Of a stretch of 64,000 nucleotides of DNA, positions 1 through 9,500 are shown one piece after another. Location: contig NZ_JAMCOS010000001.1 in the NCBI RefSeq assembly GCF_028069655.1, positions 3,502,001 to 3,566,000 of the forward strand. The letters are read 5' to 3'. The notes beneath the pieces are model-generated. The model saw nothing but the letters and a program-made list of their open reading frames with translations, was not told the DNA's origin and searched no databases. The translations under genes were made by a program, and so were the position numbers. This DNA is from Acidovorax sp. NCPPB 4044 (GTDB lineage Bacteria; Pseudomonadota; Gammaproteobacteria; Burkholderiales; Burkholderiaceae_C). Numbering within the stretch: the first letter of the stretch is position 1; every line of letters starts with the position of its first letter.

Positions 1-348
1 CAGCATGGCCCTCAGCCGCAACACCACCTCGTCCATGAGAAACGGCTTGGTCAGGTAATCGTCCGCGCCCGCGTTGAAGCCGGCGACCTTGTCGCTCCAC
101 CGGTTGCGGGCCGTGAGCACCAGCACGGGCCAGCCGCGGCCCGCATCGCGCCAGTCGCGCAGCACGCTCAGGCCGTCCTTGAGCGGCAGGCCCAGGTCCA
201 GCACGGCGGCGCTGTAGGCCTCGGCACTGCCCGCAAACGAAGCGGACTCTCCATCGTGTTCCACATCCACCGCAAAGCCCGCGGCCTCCAGTGCCGTGCG
301 CAGCTGCTGCGCCAGCGCCGCATCGTCTTCTACCACCAGAATGCGCAT
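1..348 (-). CDS. Two-component response regulator, OmpR/PhoB class (partial, C-terminus outside window)
   Basis: The 116 visible residues form a complete receiver domain, starting MRILVVEDDAALAQQLR. The acidic pocket (E7, D8, D9), the phospho-acceptor Asp in AVLDLGLPLKDG and the conserved Lys in LTKPF are all present. The DNA-binding output domain would lie to the left of the window; the receiver resembles the PhoB/QseB/PmrA group. The start codon overlaps the stop codon of the upstream PepSY gene as ATGA (346-350), so the two are probably translationally coupled. A sensor kinase gene probably follows outside the window (inference). Confidence 0.9.
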   Translation of the reverse strand, partial: MRILVVEDDAALAQQLRTALEAAGFAVDVEHDGESASFAGSAEAYSAAVLDLGLPLKDGLSVLRDWRDAGRGWPVLVLTARNRWSDKVAGFNAGADDYLTKPFLMDEVVLRLRAML

Positions 349-1082
349 CAGTCGTCCACCTTCTGCCGCGTGACTTCCAGCGTGACGGCATCGACTTCCA
401 GCTCCAGCTTGAAGCCATTGGGCTGCTGCAGCTCGACGCTGTAATACGGGCGCCGCCGATGGTCGGTCTCCAGCTCCACCTCCAGCACCAGCCCCGAGAA
501 CCGGGGCCGCAGCGATTCCAGCATCACGGCCATCGACTTCGGCGTGGCCTGCACGGCGTTCTGCGCGGGCGGGTGCAGCACCTCGCCCGTGTGCACATCC
601 ACCAGCAGTTTCATCTCGCCCGCAGGCCGGTCCGAGAGCTTGACCTCGTACACGGCCTTGCCCTGGGCATCGCGCTCGAATTCGGCGTTCACCACGCGCG
701 AGCCGTACCGCTGCTCCAGCTGCTTGATGTAGCGGACCATCTGCGCCAGCGGCACGGGCTGCGTGGGCCAGTCGCGCTCCTGCGCCACCACCGAGCCGGT
801 GGCGGCATCCACCAGCACTTCGTGCTTTTCGCCCCGCGCATCGATGATCTTCATCTCGTAGCGCAGCTCGCCGTTGCGCCCCCGCTTGCTCTCCACGTCG
901 ATCACGCGGCCGGCGTATTGGCGGCCGATGTCCGCAATGATGCTGTTGAGGGGTTTGAGCTGGCCGGTGAGCACGCCGCGCCGCGCCGCGTCCTGTTCGG
1001 CCGCCGGGGCCTGGGCGCAGGCGAGCACCAGCGCCGCACACGCTGCCGCCCGAAAGAAATAGCCCGATGTCCGTTGCTCCAT
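348..1082 (-). CDS. Exported protein with three PepSY-like repeats
   Basis: The 244-aa protein has an N-terminal signal peptide (cleavage near AQAPAAEQ). Three repeats of about 70 residues follow, each with the PepSY pattern: an amphipathic helix, then strands ending in a turn such as VDAATGSVV, VDVHTGEVL or VDAVTLEV. PepSY domains are periplasmic or membrane-associated modules, often found beside two-component systems and proposed to modulate proteases or sense ligands. The gene overlaps the response regulator by ATGA, so it may feed the signal of that system. Its target is unknown. Confidence 0.8.
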   Translation of the reverse strand: MEQRTSGYFFRAAACAALVLACAQAPAAEQDAARRGVLTGQLKPLNSIIADIGRQYAGRVIDVESKRGRNGELRYEMKIIDARGEKHEVLVDAATGSVVAQERDWPTQPVPLAQMVRYIKQLEQRYGSRVVNAEFERDAQGKAVYEVKLSDRPAGEMKLLVDVHTGEVLHPPAQNAVQATPKSMAVMLESLRPRFSGLVLEVELETDHRRRPYYSVELQQPNGFKLELEVDAVTLEVTRQKVDD

Positions 1083-1204
1083 CGCGCGATTATTGCGGGC
1101 GCCATTAAACGGCCCATGAATGGGCGCTTCACGGTGGGTTTAGGAACGGTTGCGCACACTGCCTCCAGATCTCCCAACCATCGCAACACCGAAAGGAAGC
1201 AACC

Positions 1205-1843
1205 ATGAAGAAGACCGTTGTCACGCTGGCCATCGCCACCGCAGCCGCACTGCCCTCCCTCGCCCTGGCCTTGAATGCCCAGGAGGCGGTCAACGTGATG
1301 GCGCAGAACCATTACGTCGCGCCGCATGACCTCCAGAAGCAATACGGATACTGGACCGCCGAAGCCGTCTCCCATGACGGCGTGCGCGCGAACGTGCTGG
1401 TGAACGATGCCAACGGCAGCTTCACCGCCGTGCGCAAGAGCGACATCGGGACCACGCTGCCCAGCGCGGAGCAGGTGGCCCAGCGGCTGCGCGCCGGCGG
1501 CTATGCCGTGGTGTACGACGTGGAACTGGACGACGGCTTCTGGGAAGCGAAGGCCCGCAAATCGGTCCAGCAGCACGAGAAGGTGGAATTCGTGCTGCAC
1601 CCCGTGACGCTCGAAGTGCTGAGCCAGGTGGGGCGCACCGGCGGCACGCTGAACGGCCAGCCCGTGCTCGGCGCCGAGCAGGTGGTGCAGGCACTGCAGC
1701 AGGCCGGCTACACCCATGTCCGCGGCGTCGAATACGACGACGGGATCTGGGAAGCCGAGGCCACCAACCGCGCCAACCAGTCTGTGGAATTGCGCGTGGA
1801 ACCCACCACCGGCCAGGTCCTGAGCGAACACCTGGACGACTGA
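1205..1843 (+). CDS. Secreted PepSY-domain protein
   Basis: The 212-aa protein begins with a clear signal peptide (MKKTVVTLAIATAAALPSLA) and carries PepSY-like units. Two are obvious: AEQVAQRLRAGGYA with VELDDGFWEAKA, and AEQVVQALQQAGYT with VEYDDGIWEAEA. They read like the small PepSY proteins regulated by two-component systems in Gram-negatives. The gene is divergent from the PepSY/regulator pair, with a 122-bp gap that should hold both promoters. The start is backed by a GGAAG ribosome-binding site just upstream (about 1195). A role as a target of the adjacent regulator is inferred. Confidence 0.8.
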   Translation: MKKTVVTLAIATAAALPSLALALNAQEAVNVMAQNHYVAPHDLQKQYGYWTAEAVSHDGVRANVLVNDANGSFTAVRKSDIGTTLPSAEQVAQRLRAGGYAVVYDVELDDGFWEAKARKSVQQHEKVEFVLHPVTLEVLSQVGRTGGTLNGQPVLGAEQVVQALQQAGYTHVRGVEYDDGIWEAEATNRANQSVELRVEPTTGQVLSEHLDD

Positions 1844-1892
1844 TGCCCGAAGCATGGGCCGGCACGCACCGGCCCGTGCATCGGCCGTTCGC

Positions 1893-3953
1893 TTACTTCG
1901 ACAGGTCGAGCCGGTACTTCGACGTGCCTTTGCCCGAGCCATCGTCGGCGGCGAGCAGCGAGATGTTCGCGAGGCCTGCGGCCTGCGCCACGGAAAGCGC
2001 GTTGGCCCCGGAACTGAACACCACCGGCCCGGCCGTGGTCGCCTTGGCGAAACGCCAGCTCTTGGCCGCACCATTGGCCGTGCGGGTCACGCTGGGGTTC
2101 TTGCGGATGTAGTCGATCACCACGTCGCGGTTCGCGTCGGGCGATGCCCAGATGGTGCCGGAGCCGTCGAGCTTGTCGATGAAGCTCTTGCCGCTGGTGG
2201 CGCGGTAATTGTTCGTGGCGATCACGAACTCCTGCGCGGTGTTGATTGGCTGGCCCTTGTACGCCAGGTTCCTGATCCGGCTGCCGGTGGGCTGGGTGAC
2301 ATCGATCTCATACTGCACGTCGGTGCTGGTGAACATGTCGAAGTTGTAGCCCGGGAAGGTGCTGATGAGCTGCTGCTCGGACGTCTTCGCAGGGTCGATC
2401 TGGTTGAAGCGCTTGGCCGCTGCCTCCAGCCAGTTCTTGATGTCCGCGCCGTTCACCTTCACCGCGTAGACGGTGTTCGGGTAGAGGTACAGGTCGGCCG
2501 CGTTGAAGATCGCGAGCGGGCCGGTGGCCACGTCGGTGTAATCGGCACCGCCCTGGAAGCCGGACTTGAACGGCGCGCTCACCGACAGCACCGGCAGGTC
2601 CTTGTACTGGGGCAGGTTGGCCTGGATGTAGGCCGACACGTAGGCCTGTTGCGCCTGGTTCACGATCTGGATCGCGCCCGGATCGCCCACGTCGGCGAAC
2701 AGCGTGCTCATGCGGAAATCCGTGCTGCCGATGGGCGTCTTCACGTAGCCGATGGTGGCCTGGTGCTGCGATTCGACCAGCGGTGCGATGGTGGCATCGG
2801 CGCTCACGTACACGGCCTTGCCCGCCGCGTCCTTGCCGGTCTGGATGTTGCGCAACTCGCTCTTGCTCGCGGACCTGTCCACGCTCCAGGCCTTGCCGTC
2901 CCACTTCATCTTGAGGCTGATCACGCCCAGCGCCTTGCCCCAAGAGCTCGCCATCACGGCCGGCACGCCGTTGATGGTGCCCGCCTTGTTGTCCACGCCG
3001 GGCTGGCTGTAGGCCGGCGTGGCCGCCGTGTCGGGGAACACGCTGTGCTGGTGGCCCATGACCATGGCATCGATGCCCGACACCTTGGAGAGGTACAGGC
3101 CCGGGTTTTCCATCGTGGGCGTGTACGCACCCGCGTCCAGGCCACCGTGGAGCAGCGCCACGACGATGTCGGCCCCTTTGGCGCGCAGCTCCGGAACGTA
3201 CTTCGTCGCGGACTCCACGGCGCCCTCGGTATACACCTTGCCGTCGAGGTAGCGCTTGTCCCAGTTCATGATGCCGGGCGTCGTGAAGCCGATCACGCCC
3301 ACCTTGATCGGCAGCTTCACTTCCTTGCCGTCGGGGCCGGTGGCCACCAGCGTCTTCTCGATCAGCGTGTAGGGCTGCACGAGGGGCTGCCGGGTCTTGC
3401 TGCTGTACACGTTGGCCAGCACTGCGGGGTAGCCCGAGCCCGCGCACTTCTGCCTGGCATCCACGCCCTCGACGTCCATGCCGCCACCGAGCACCTGGTT
3501 GAGGAACGGCAGGCCGTAGTTGAACTCATGGTTGCCCAGCGTTCCGGCGTCGAAGCCCAGGGCCCCCATGGCCTTGTACATCGAGAGCTGCTGGTTGCAG
3601 GGGATCGCCTTCACCACGGCTTCGTAGTCGGCCAGCGCCGTTCCCTGGATGGTGTCGCCGTTGTCCACCAGCAGCGTGTTGGGGAACTCCTTGCGGGCCT
3701 GCCGCACCAGCGTGGCGGTGCGCTCGAATCCGTAGGAAGGATCGTCCGCCAGCTTGAAGTAGTCGTAGCTGCGCACATTGAAGTGCAGGTCGGTGGTTTC
3801 CAGCACGGCCAGCGTGGCGGTGGCGCCCGCGTTGTCGCTGGCACCGTCGCTGCCGCCGCAGGCGGCCAGCAGGGCGGCAGACGCGGCACCCAGTGCATGG
3901 AGCGGCCATGCGGTCCGGCCGGAGATCGTCAAGGGGGAGAGGTGTGCAGGCAT
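1893..3953 (-). CDS. CpdB-like 2',3'-cyclic-nucleotide phosphodiesterase / 5'-nucleotidase, lipoprotein
   Basis: This two-domain nucleotidase releases nucleosides from extracellular nucleotides. The N-terminal metallophosphoesterase half shows the metal ligands in ETTDLHFN, DNGDTIQGT, GNHEFNYG and GHQHSVFP. The C-terminal half is a 5'-nucleotidase domain with NYRATSGKSF near the nucleotide pocket. I chose the internal Met at 3953 (MPAHLSPLT) because it puts a signal peptide and a lipobox (LLAAC) at the N-terminus; the frame stays open to 4019. CpdB enzymes are normally soluble periplasmic proteins, so lipid anchoring is a small variation. The gene is monocistronic and divergent from vgrG1. 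Confidence 0.88.
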   Translation of the reverse strand: MPAHLSPLTISGRTAWPLHALGAASAALLAACGGSDGASDNAGATATLAVLETTDLHFNVRSYDYFKLADDPSYGFERTATLVRQARKEFPNTLLVDNGDTIQGTALADYEAVVKAIPCNQQLSMYKAMGALGFDAGTLGNHEFNYGLPFLNQVLGGGMDVEGVDARQKCAGSGYPAVLANVYSSKTRQPLVQPYTLIEKTLVATGPDGKEVKLPIKVGVIGFTTPGIMNWDKRYLDGKVYTEGAVESATKYVPELRAKGADIVVALLHGGLDAGAYTPTMENPGLYLSKVSGIDAMVMGHQHSVFPDTAATPAYSQPGVDNKAGTINGVPAVMASSWGKALGVISLKMKWDGKAWSVDRSASKSELRNIQTGKDAAGKAVYVSADATIAPLVESQHQATIGYVKTPIGSTDFRMSTLFADVGDPGAIQIVNQAQQAYVSAYIQANLPQYKDLPVLSVSAPFKSGFQGGADYTDVATGPLAIFNAADLYLYPNTVYAVKVNGADIKNWLEAAAKRFNQIDPAKTSEQQLISTFPGYNFDMFTSTDVQYEIDVTQPTGSRIRNLAYKGQPINTAQEFVIATNNYRATSGKSFIDKLDGSGTIWASPDANRDVVIDYIRKNPSVTRTANGAAKSWRFAKATTAGPVVFSSGANALSVAQAAGLANISLLAADDGSGKGTSKYRLDLSK

Positions 3954-4080
3954 GCAAGGATCCGTGGGTAACAAAACCCGCGAGTGTTGGCATACCGTGT
4001 GACATCGCCATGACTTCATGCATAAAGCGCATCACACCGCCAGCAGCTGCCTTCTGTTGCCATCCTGCGGCATCCCGGGA

Positions 4081-5845
4081 ACATTTGGATGCAATGGCGC
4101 GACAGTAACAGTGCATCGGCGCGCACCCCCGCCTCCATAATGCGCGCCAACAACAACGCCTGGAAACAGTTGATCGCATGACGAATCGTCGCGTAACAAT
4201 TCAGACACCTTTGGGAGAGGCCCTGCAGTTCCGCCAGCTGCAGGGTGTGGAGGAACTCTCGGCCCTATCCGCCCTCGAGATCGACCTGCTGTCCAAGGAT
4301 TCGTCCATCGATCCCAAGGCCCTCCTCGGGCTCGGCACCACTGTCGTCGTGGAGACCGAAGGCCAGGGCCGCCGCTACCTCGACGGCATCGTCACCGGCT
4401 TCGGCATGCGCGGGCAGGACACCTCCGCGCAGTTCGCCTACCGCCTCACCCTCCAGCCCTGGCTCTGGCTCGCCACCCGCCGCTCCGACTTCCGCATCTT
4501 CCAGGAGATGGACGTGCCGGCCATCGTCACGCAGGTGCTCTCCCGCTACGGCAAGCCCTTCGTGCAGCGCCTCACCCGCGGCTACCGCAGCCGGCCCTAC
4601 ACCGTGCAGTACCACGAGAGCGACTACCAGTTCGTCTCCCGCCTGTGCGAGTCCGAAGGCATCTACTGGTTCGTCGAGCACGCCAGCGGCAGCCACACCG
4701 TGGTCTTCGCCGACGACGTGGTCGGATCGCACGCCCCCCTGCCCGGCGGCGACACCATCGCCTTCTACCCCCCGGGCAAGGCCGCCATCGCCGACCGCGA
4801 GCACATCTTCGCCTGGCACATGGGCCAGGGCGTCGCCCCCGGACGCGCCTACCTGGACGACTACGACTTCAAGAAGCCCCGCGCCGACCTCTCCGAGATG
4901 CGCCAGGCGCCCCCGGGCCATGCCCAGGACAGCTACGAGCGCTACGAGTGGCCGGGCGGCTATACCGAGTTCGCCGACGGCGAAACCTACACCCGCCTGC
5001 ACATGGAAGAGGGCATGGCCGCGCGCGAGCGCGCCCGGGCCGAGCTCAACAAGCGCACCATCGCCCCCGGCTACACCATCGTGCTGGAGAACTACCCCCG
5101 CGGCGACCAGAACCGCCAGTACCTCGTCACGCGCGTCCAGTACCACCTGGAGGAGAACGTGCAGGCCTCCCAGGGCACGGGCGGCGTCGGCCAGACCCAG
5201 GGCGGATCGGTGCAGAAGTTCAACATGGAGGTGCACCCCACCTCCCTGCCCTACCGCCCCCAGGTGACCACACAGCGCCCGCGCACCACCGGCCCGCAGA
5301 CGGCCGTGGTCGTGGGCCCGGCCGGCGAGGAGATCTGGACCGACGAGTACGGCCGCGTCAAGGTGCAGTTCCACTGGGACCGGCTGGGCGCCATGGACGA
5401 GAACTCCAGCTGCTGGGTGCGCGTGTCCACCAGCTGGGCCGGCCCGGGCTTCGGCGCCGTCTTCACGCCGCGCATCGGCATGGAGGTGATCGTCGACTTC
5501 CTGAACGGCGACCCCGACTACCCCATCATCCTGGGCTGCGTCTACAACGCCGCCAACATGCCGCCCTGGGGCCTGCCGGGCAACGCCACGCAGTCGGGCA
5601 TCAAGACCAAGTCGAGCAAGGGCGGCGCCTTCGGCGACGGCATGAAGAACGGCGCGGGCGATGCCAATGCGCTGCGCTTCGAGGACAAGAAGGGCGCCGA
5701 GCAGCTCTGGCTGCACGCCCAGAAGGACCAGCTCACCGAGGTCGAGAACGACGAGGACAAGTGGGTCGGCCAGGACCGGCGCAAGACCATCGACCGCGAC
5801 GAGACCAGCGTGATCCACCGCGACCGCACCGAGACCGTCGATCGC
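4081..5845 (+). repeat. Long direct repeat copy A (vgrG 5' region and upstream leader)
   Basis: This segment matches 18939-20703 at a constant offset of 14858 bp. From the vgrG start codon to about 5845 I saw no difference. The roughly 97-bp upstream leader has only a few mismatches, for example GTAACAGTG against GTAAGAGGG. The match ends abruptly inside the spike coding region. It is a substrate for gene conversion, or for a 14.9-kb deletion or duplication. Confidence 0.9.
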
Positions 5846-6436
5846 AACGAGAAGATCACCGTGCACGGATGGCGCACCGAGGAGGTCGATGGCGACGAAA
5901 CCATCACCATCCATTCCAACCGCACCGAGCGCGTGGACCACGACGAGAAGATCAGCATCGGCGACAACCGCCGCGAGGACGTCGGCATCGACGAAACCAT
6001 CGACATCGGCAAGAACCGCAGCAAGACCATCGGCAAGAACGAGAAGGTCCAGATCGGCAGCAACTGGACCATCCAGGTCGGCAAGATGAAGACCGAGACC
6101 GTGGGCATGGTGGCCATGCAGAACGTCGGCATGGCCAAGATGATGAACATCGGCCTGGCCTACAGCGTGAACATCGGCGGCGTGCGCAACGACCTGGTGG
6201 GCGCGAACTGGAGCCGCACGGTGGGCGGCAAGGACTCGCTCTCCGTGGGCTCGGACCGCCAGGCGAGCGTGGGCGGCGCCGACAGCCTGGAGGTGACCGG
6301 TGCCCTGGCGGTGAAAGCCAAGGCCATCACGCTGGAGGCCGGCGACGAGATCACGCTGCGCTGCGGCTCCAGCACCGTGCGGCTCACGCCCGCGCTCATC
6401 GAAGTGCTCTCCTCGCTCGACAAGCTCAACTGCTAG
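4178..6436 (+). CDS. vgrG: Type VI secretion tip protein VgrG (copy 1)
   Basis: VgrG trimers cap the Hcp tube and carry effectors. The 752-aa protein has the gp27-like base (residues 1-~370), the gp5 OB-fold segment with WTDEYGRVKVQFHWDR and WVRVSTSWAGPGFG, then a needle of repeating octad-like units (RDETSVIH, RDRTETVD, NRSKTIGK) from about 535 to 700. It ends in a short DUF2345-like strand region (ITLEAGDEITLRCGSS). No extra enzymatic domain is seen, so it is a carrier. The adjacent PAAR-Rhs gene 151 bp downstream is the likely cargo. The first 556 residues are identical to VgrG copy 2 and the tips differ. Confidence 0.95.
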   Translation: MTNRRVTIQTPLGEALQFRQLQGVEELSALSALEIDLLSKDSSIDPKALLGLGTTVVVETEGQGRRYLDGIVTGFGMRGQDTSAQFAYRLTLQPWLWLATRRSDFRIFQEMDVPAIVTQVLSRYGKPFVQRLTRGYRSRPYTVQYHESDYQFVSRLCESEGIYWFVEHASGSHTVVFADDVVGSHAPLPGGDTIAFYPPGKAAIADREHIFAWHMGQGVAPGRAYLDDYDFKKPRADLSEMRQAPPGHAQDSYERYEWPGGYTEFADGETYTRLHMEEGMAARERARAELNKRTIAPGYTIVLENYPRGDQNRQYLVTRVQYHLEENVQASQGTGGVGQTQGGSVQKFNMEVHPTSLPYRPQVTTQRPRTTGPQTAVVVGPAGEEIWTDEYGRVKVQFHWDRLGAMDENSSCWVRVSTSWAGPGFGAVFTPRIGMEVIVDFLNGDPDYPIILGCVYNAANMPPWGLPGNATQSGIKTKSSKGGAFGDGMKNGAGDANALRFEDKKGAEQLWLHAQKDQLTEVENDEDKWVGQDRRKTIDRDETSVIHRDRTETVDRNEKITVHGWRTEEVDGDETITIHSNRTERVDHDEKISIGDNRREDVGIDETIDIGKNRSKTIGKNEKVQIGSNWTIQVGKMKTETVGMVAMQNVGMAKMMNIGLAYSVNIGGVRNDLVGANWSRTVGGKDSLSVGSDRQASVGGADSLEVTGALAVKAKAITLEAGDEITLRCGSSTVRLTPALIEVLSSLDKLNC

Positions 6437-6587
6437 CAGCGAAGCGCATCCTGCGCGGGCGCCTGGAGAGCACAGCACAGCACGGCGGAGAAAGACCCAC
6501 CGCCTTGCCACGCGCACACCACCCGCGGCGGCGGAATAGCCCAGCGCATTCCGCCGCCTGCCAAAACCAAGATCAGAGGGAAAACAC

Positions 6588-9500
6588 ATGAGCGGCAAAC
6601 CGGCAGCGCGCCAGGGCGACTTGACCAAGAAAGGCGGGCCCATCGTGCAGGGCTCGGCCACCGTGCTGATCGGCTCGGCCGGCGGCGTGGCCTGCTCCGA
6701 GTGCCCGGGCGGCATGGCCGTGGGCAGCCCCGTGAACCCGTCGCTGGGCGCCAAAGTGCTCACCGGCGGTGACGATCTCGACTTCGCCCTGCCCGGGCCG
6801 ATGACGCTGGTATGGCAGCGCGTCTACAGCAGCTATGTGAACACCGAGCACGGCTCGGCCTGCGGGCTGCTGGGCCACGGCTGGAAGCTGCCGATGGAAC
6901 TGCGCCTGGAATGGGCCGGTGAGCGCACCGTGCTCTTCGACGCATCGGGGCGGGCCATCGCGTTCGAGGAGCCCCTGGAGCCCGGCCAGGCGCTCTACAG
7001 CGCCAGCGAGAACCTGTGGCTGCTGCGCGGCGGCGGCACGGTGCAGGAAGAAGCTCCCCCTGGCCAGCCCGCAATTGGCGCATCGGGCACGGTGGCCCCC
7101 GAGCTGCGGCCCTGGACGCTGCAGCCGCGCTGGGCGCACCTGCCCCTGCACCTGCGCGCGGACCCCGCCTGCGTGATCGCTACGCCGGGCACGGGGGCCC
7201 CCGCCTCGGCCTGGATCTTCCTGCCGGCGGCGAACAAGACCGCCGTGTCGGGGACCCACGTGCTGCACGAGGTGCGCGACCGCTTCGGCCGCAGCCAGCG
7301 CTACGCCCGCGGCGAGAGCGGGCCGCAGCAGGGCCGCATCGTGCGCATCACCGATGGCAGCGGGCGCAGCTACGCCCTGCTCTACGAGCGCATCGCGCCC
7401 GAGCCCACCGCTGCCGGTGCGGCCAGAGCCCCACTCCCCGCCAGCGCCCACCCGCTGCTGGGCCCGGACGACGGCATGCGGCTCATCGGCGTGGACTGCA
7501 CCGCCCCCGCCAACGGGCCGGACACCGTACCCGGCGTTGCGCCAGCCCAGCCCCAGCCCCTGGTGCGCTACCGCTACGACACGGCCGGCAACCTGGCCGA
7601 AGTGCTCGGGCAGGACGGCACCCTCCTGCGGTGCTTCGGCTACGACGACCTGCACCGCATGACCGCTCACCGCGTGCGCCAGGGGCCCTGGCACCGCTAC
7701 GTCTACGAGGACCAGGCACCGCAGAGCCGGCAGCCGCCGCGCCCCGGCGCCCGCGTGGTCGAGCAGCACAACGAAGAGGGGCTCTCCTACCGCTTCGATT
7801 ACCTCGACCCGCCACCGCCAGACAGCGCGCCGGCCACGCCGCCGGTCAGCCGGACCCTCGTGCACGACAGCCTGGGGCGCACCACCGAATACCACTTCGA
7901 GGGCGAAGGCGGGCTCAAGCGCCTCGTGCGGCTCGTGGGCCCCGATGGCGCCGAGCAGCGCTGGCGCCACGACAGCGCCGGGCGGCGCATCGCCGCCACC
8001 GACGCGCTGGGGCGCACCACCTGGTGGCGCTACGACGGCGCGGGCCGCCTGCTGGGCGTGCAGCACCCGGACGGCCGCAGCGGCCCCGAGCAGCGCTGGG
8101 GCGAGGACGGCTCTGCCCAGGACGGCCTGCTGCTGCAGAGCCGGGACGCGGCCGGCTCGCGCACGCACTACCGCTACGACGCCTGGGGGCGGCTGGTGGA
8201 AGTAGCCGTGCTGCCGGCCGGCAGCGAGGGCGCCGAACCCGGGGCAGAGACCGAGGCCCGGGCACTGGTCACCCGCCTCGAATATGCCCAGCCCCAGGCC
8301 GATGGCCGCTTCGCGCCCAGCGCCCTGCCGTGGTGCGACCAGCCGGTGGCCGTGGTCGACGCGCAGGGCGGGCGCAGCGAATTCGCCTATGACGCCTGCG
8401 GCCAGCTCGCGCGGCGCACCGACTGCTCCGGGCGCAGCCACAGCCTGCGCCACGGCGCCTGGGGCGAGCTGCTCGAAGAGGTGGATGCCCTGGGCCAGCG
8501 CACGCACTACCGCCATGCGCTCGCGCACGGCGCCCTGCGCCTGATAGGAGTGCAGTACCCCGGCAACACGGCGGTGCGATACCGCTGGGCGCAGGGTGGC
8601 TTGCTTGCAGCGATCACCCACGGCACGCACGACGTTCTGGAAGCCACCGGGACGGCATCGGGAACCAGTACCACGGTGACCTACCGGCATGACCTCTGGG
8701 GCCGGGTGATCGAGCAGGCCCAGGCAGGCAGGGGCGTGCAACTGCGCTACGACACGGCCGGGCGGCTCGTGGAGCTGGTCAACGAGAACGGCGAGGCGAC
8801 GCGCTTCGTGCACGACGCGGCCGACCGGCTCGTGCAGGAGGTGGGCTTCGATGGCCGCAGCCAGGTCTTCGGCCATGACGCGGCGGGCCAGCTCGTGCAG
8901 ACGAGCGACGGCCAGGGCCCGGGGCACCGCCCTTCGGCAGAGAGCAGCACGCCCGGCAGCACGCCGGGCGATGCCGTGCGCTCGCGCCTGCACTACGACC
9001 TGCGCGGGCGGCTCGTGGCGCGCGTGCTGGTCCGCCTGCCGGCGGGGGAGCAGGACACGGGGCCTGCTGCGGCGTGGGAACACGACGGCGATGCGCTGCT
9101 GCAAATCCACCGCTTCGACCACGCCCCCTCCGGCGCACTGGCCTCGGTCCGCACCTGGCAGGGCCGCCTGCCGCACACGCACGAGCCGATGCAGGCAGGC
9201 GCCCTGGGCCGCTCCGCCGCGCTGGGCTCCCGCGCCCCCAGCCTGTCCGCACACTGGCTGGCGCTGGACACGCAGCCCCTGCTGGCGCTGCTGGACCGGC
9301 CCGGCGATCCGGCCCTGGCCGAAGTGGCCGCCACCCTGCAGGCCCACCGGATGGCACTGGACAGCCGCGTCGCCCTGGCGCGCGACGGCCTGGGCCGCGC
9401 CTGCGGCGAGACGCAGACCCTCTACAGCAAAGTCGGCAGCGAGCCCATGGGCGGCGAGCCGCCCGTGGAGTTCGAACACACCATCGCCCACACGCTCGGC

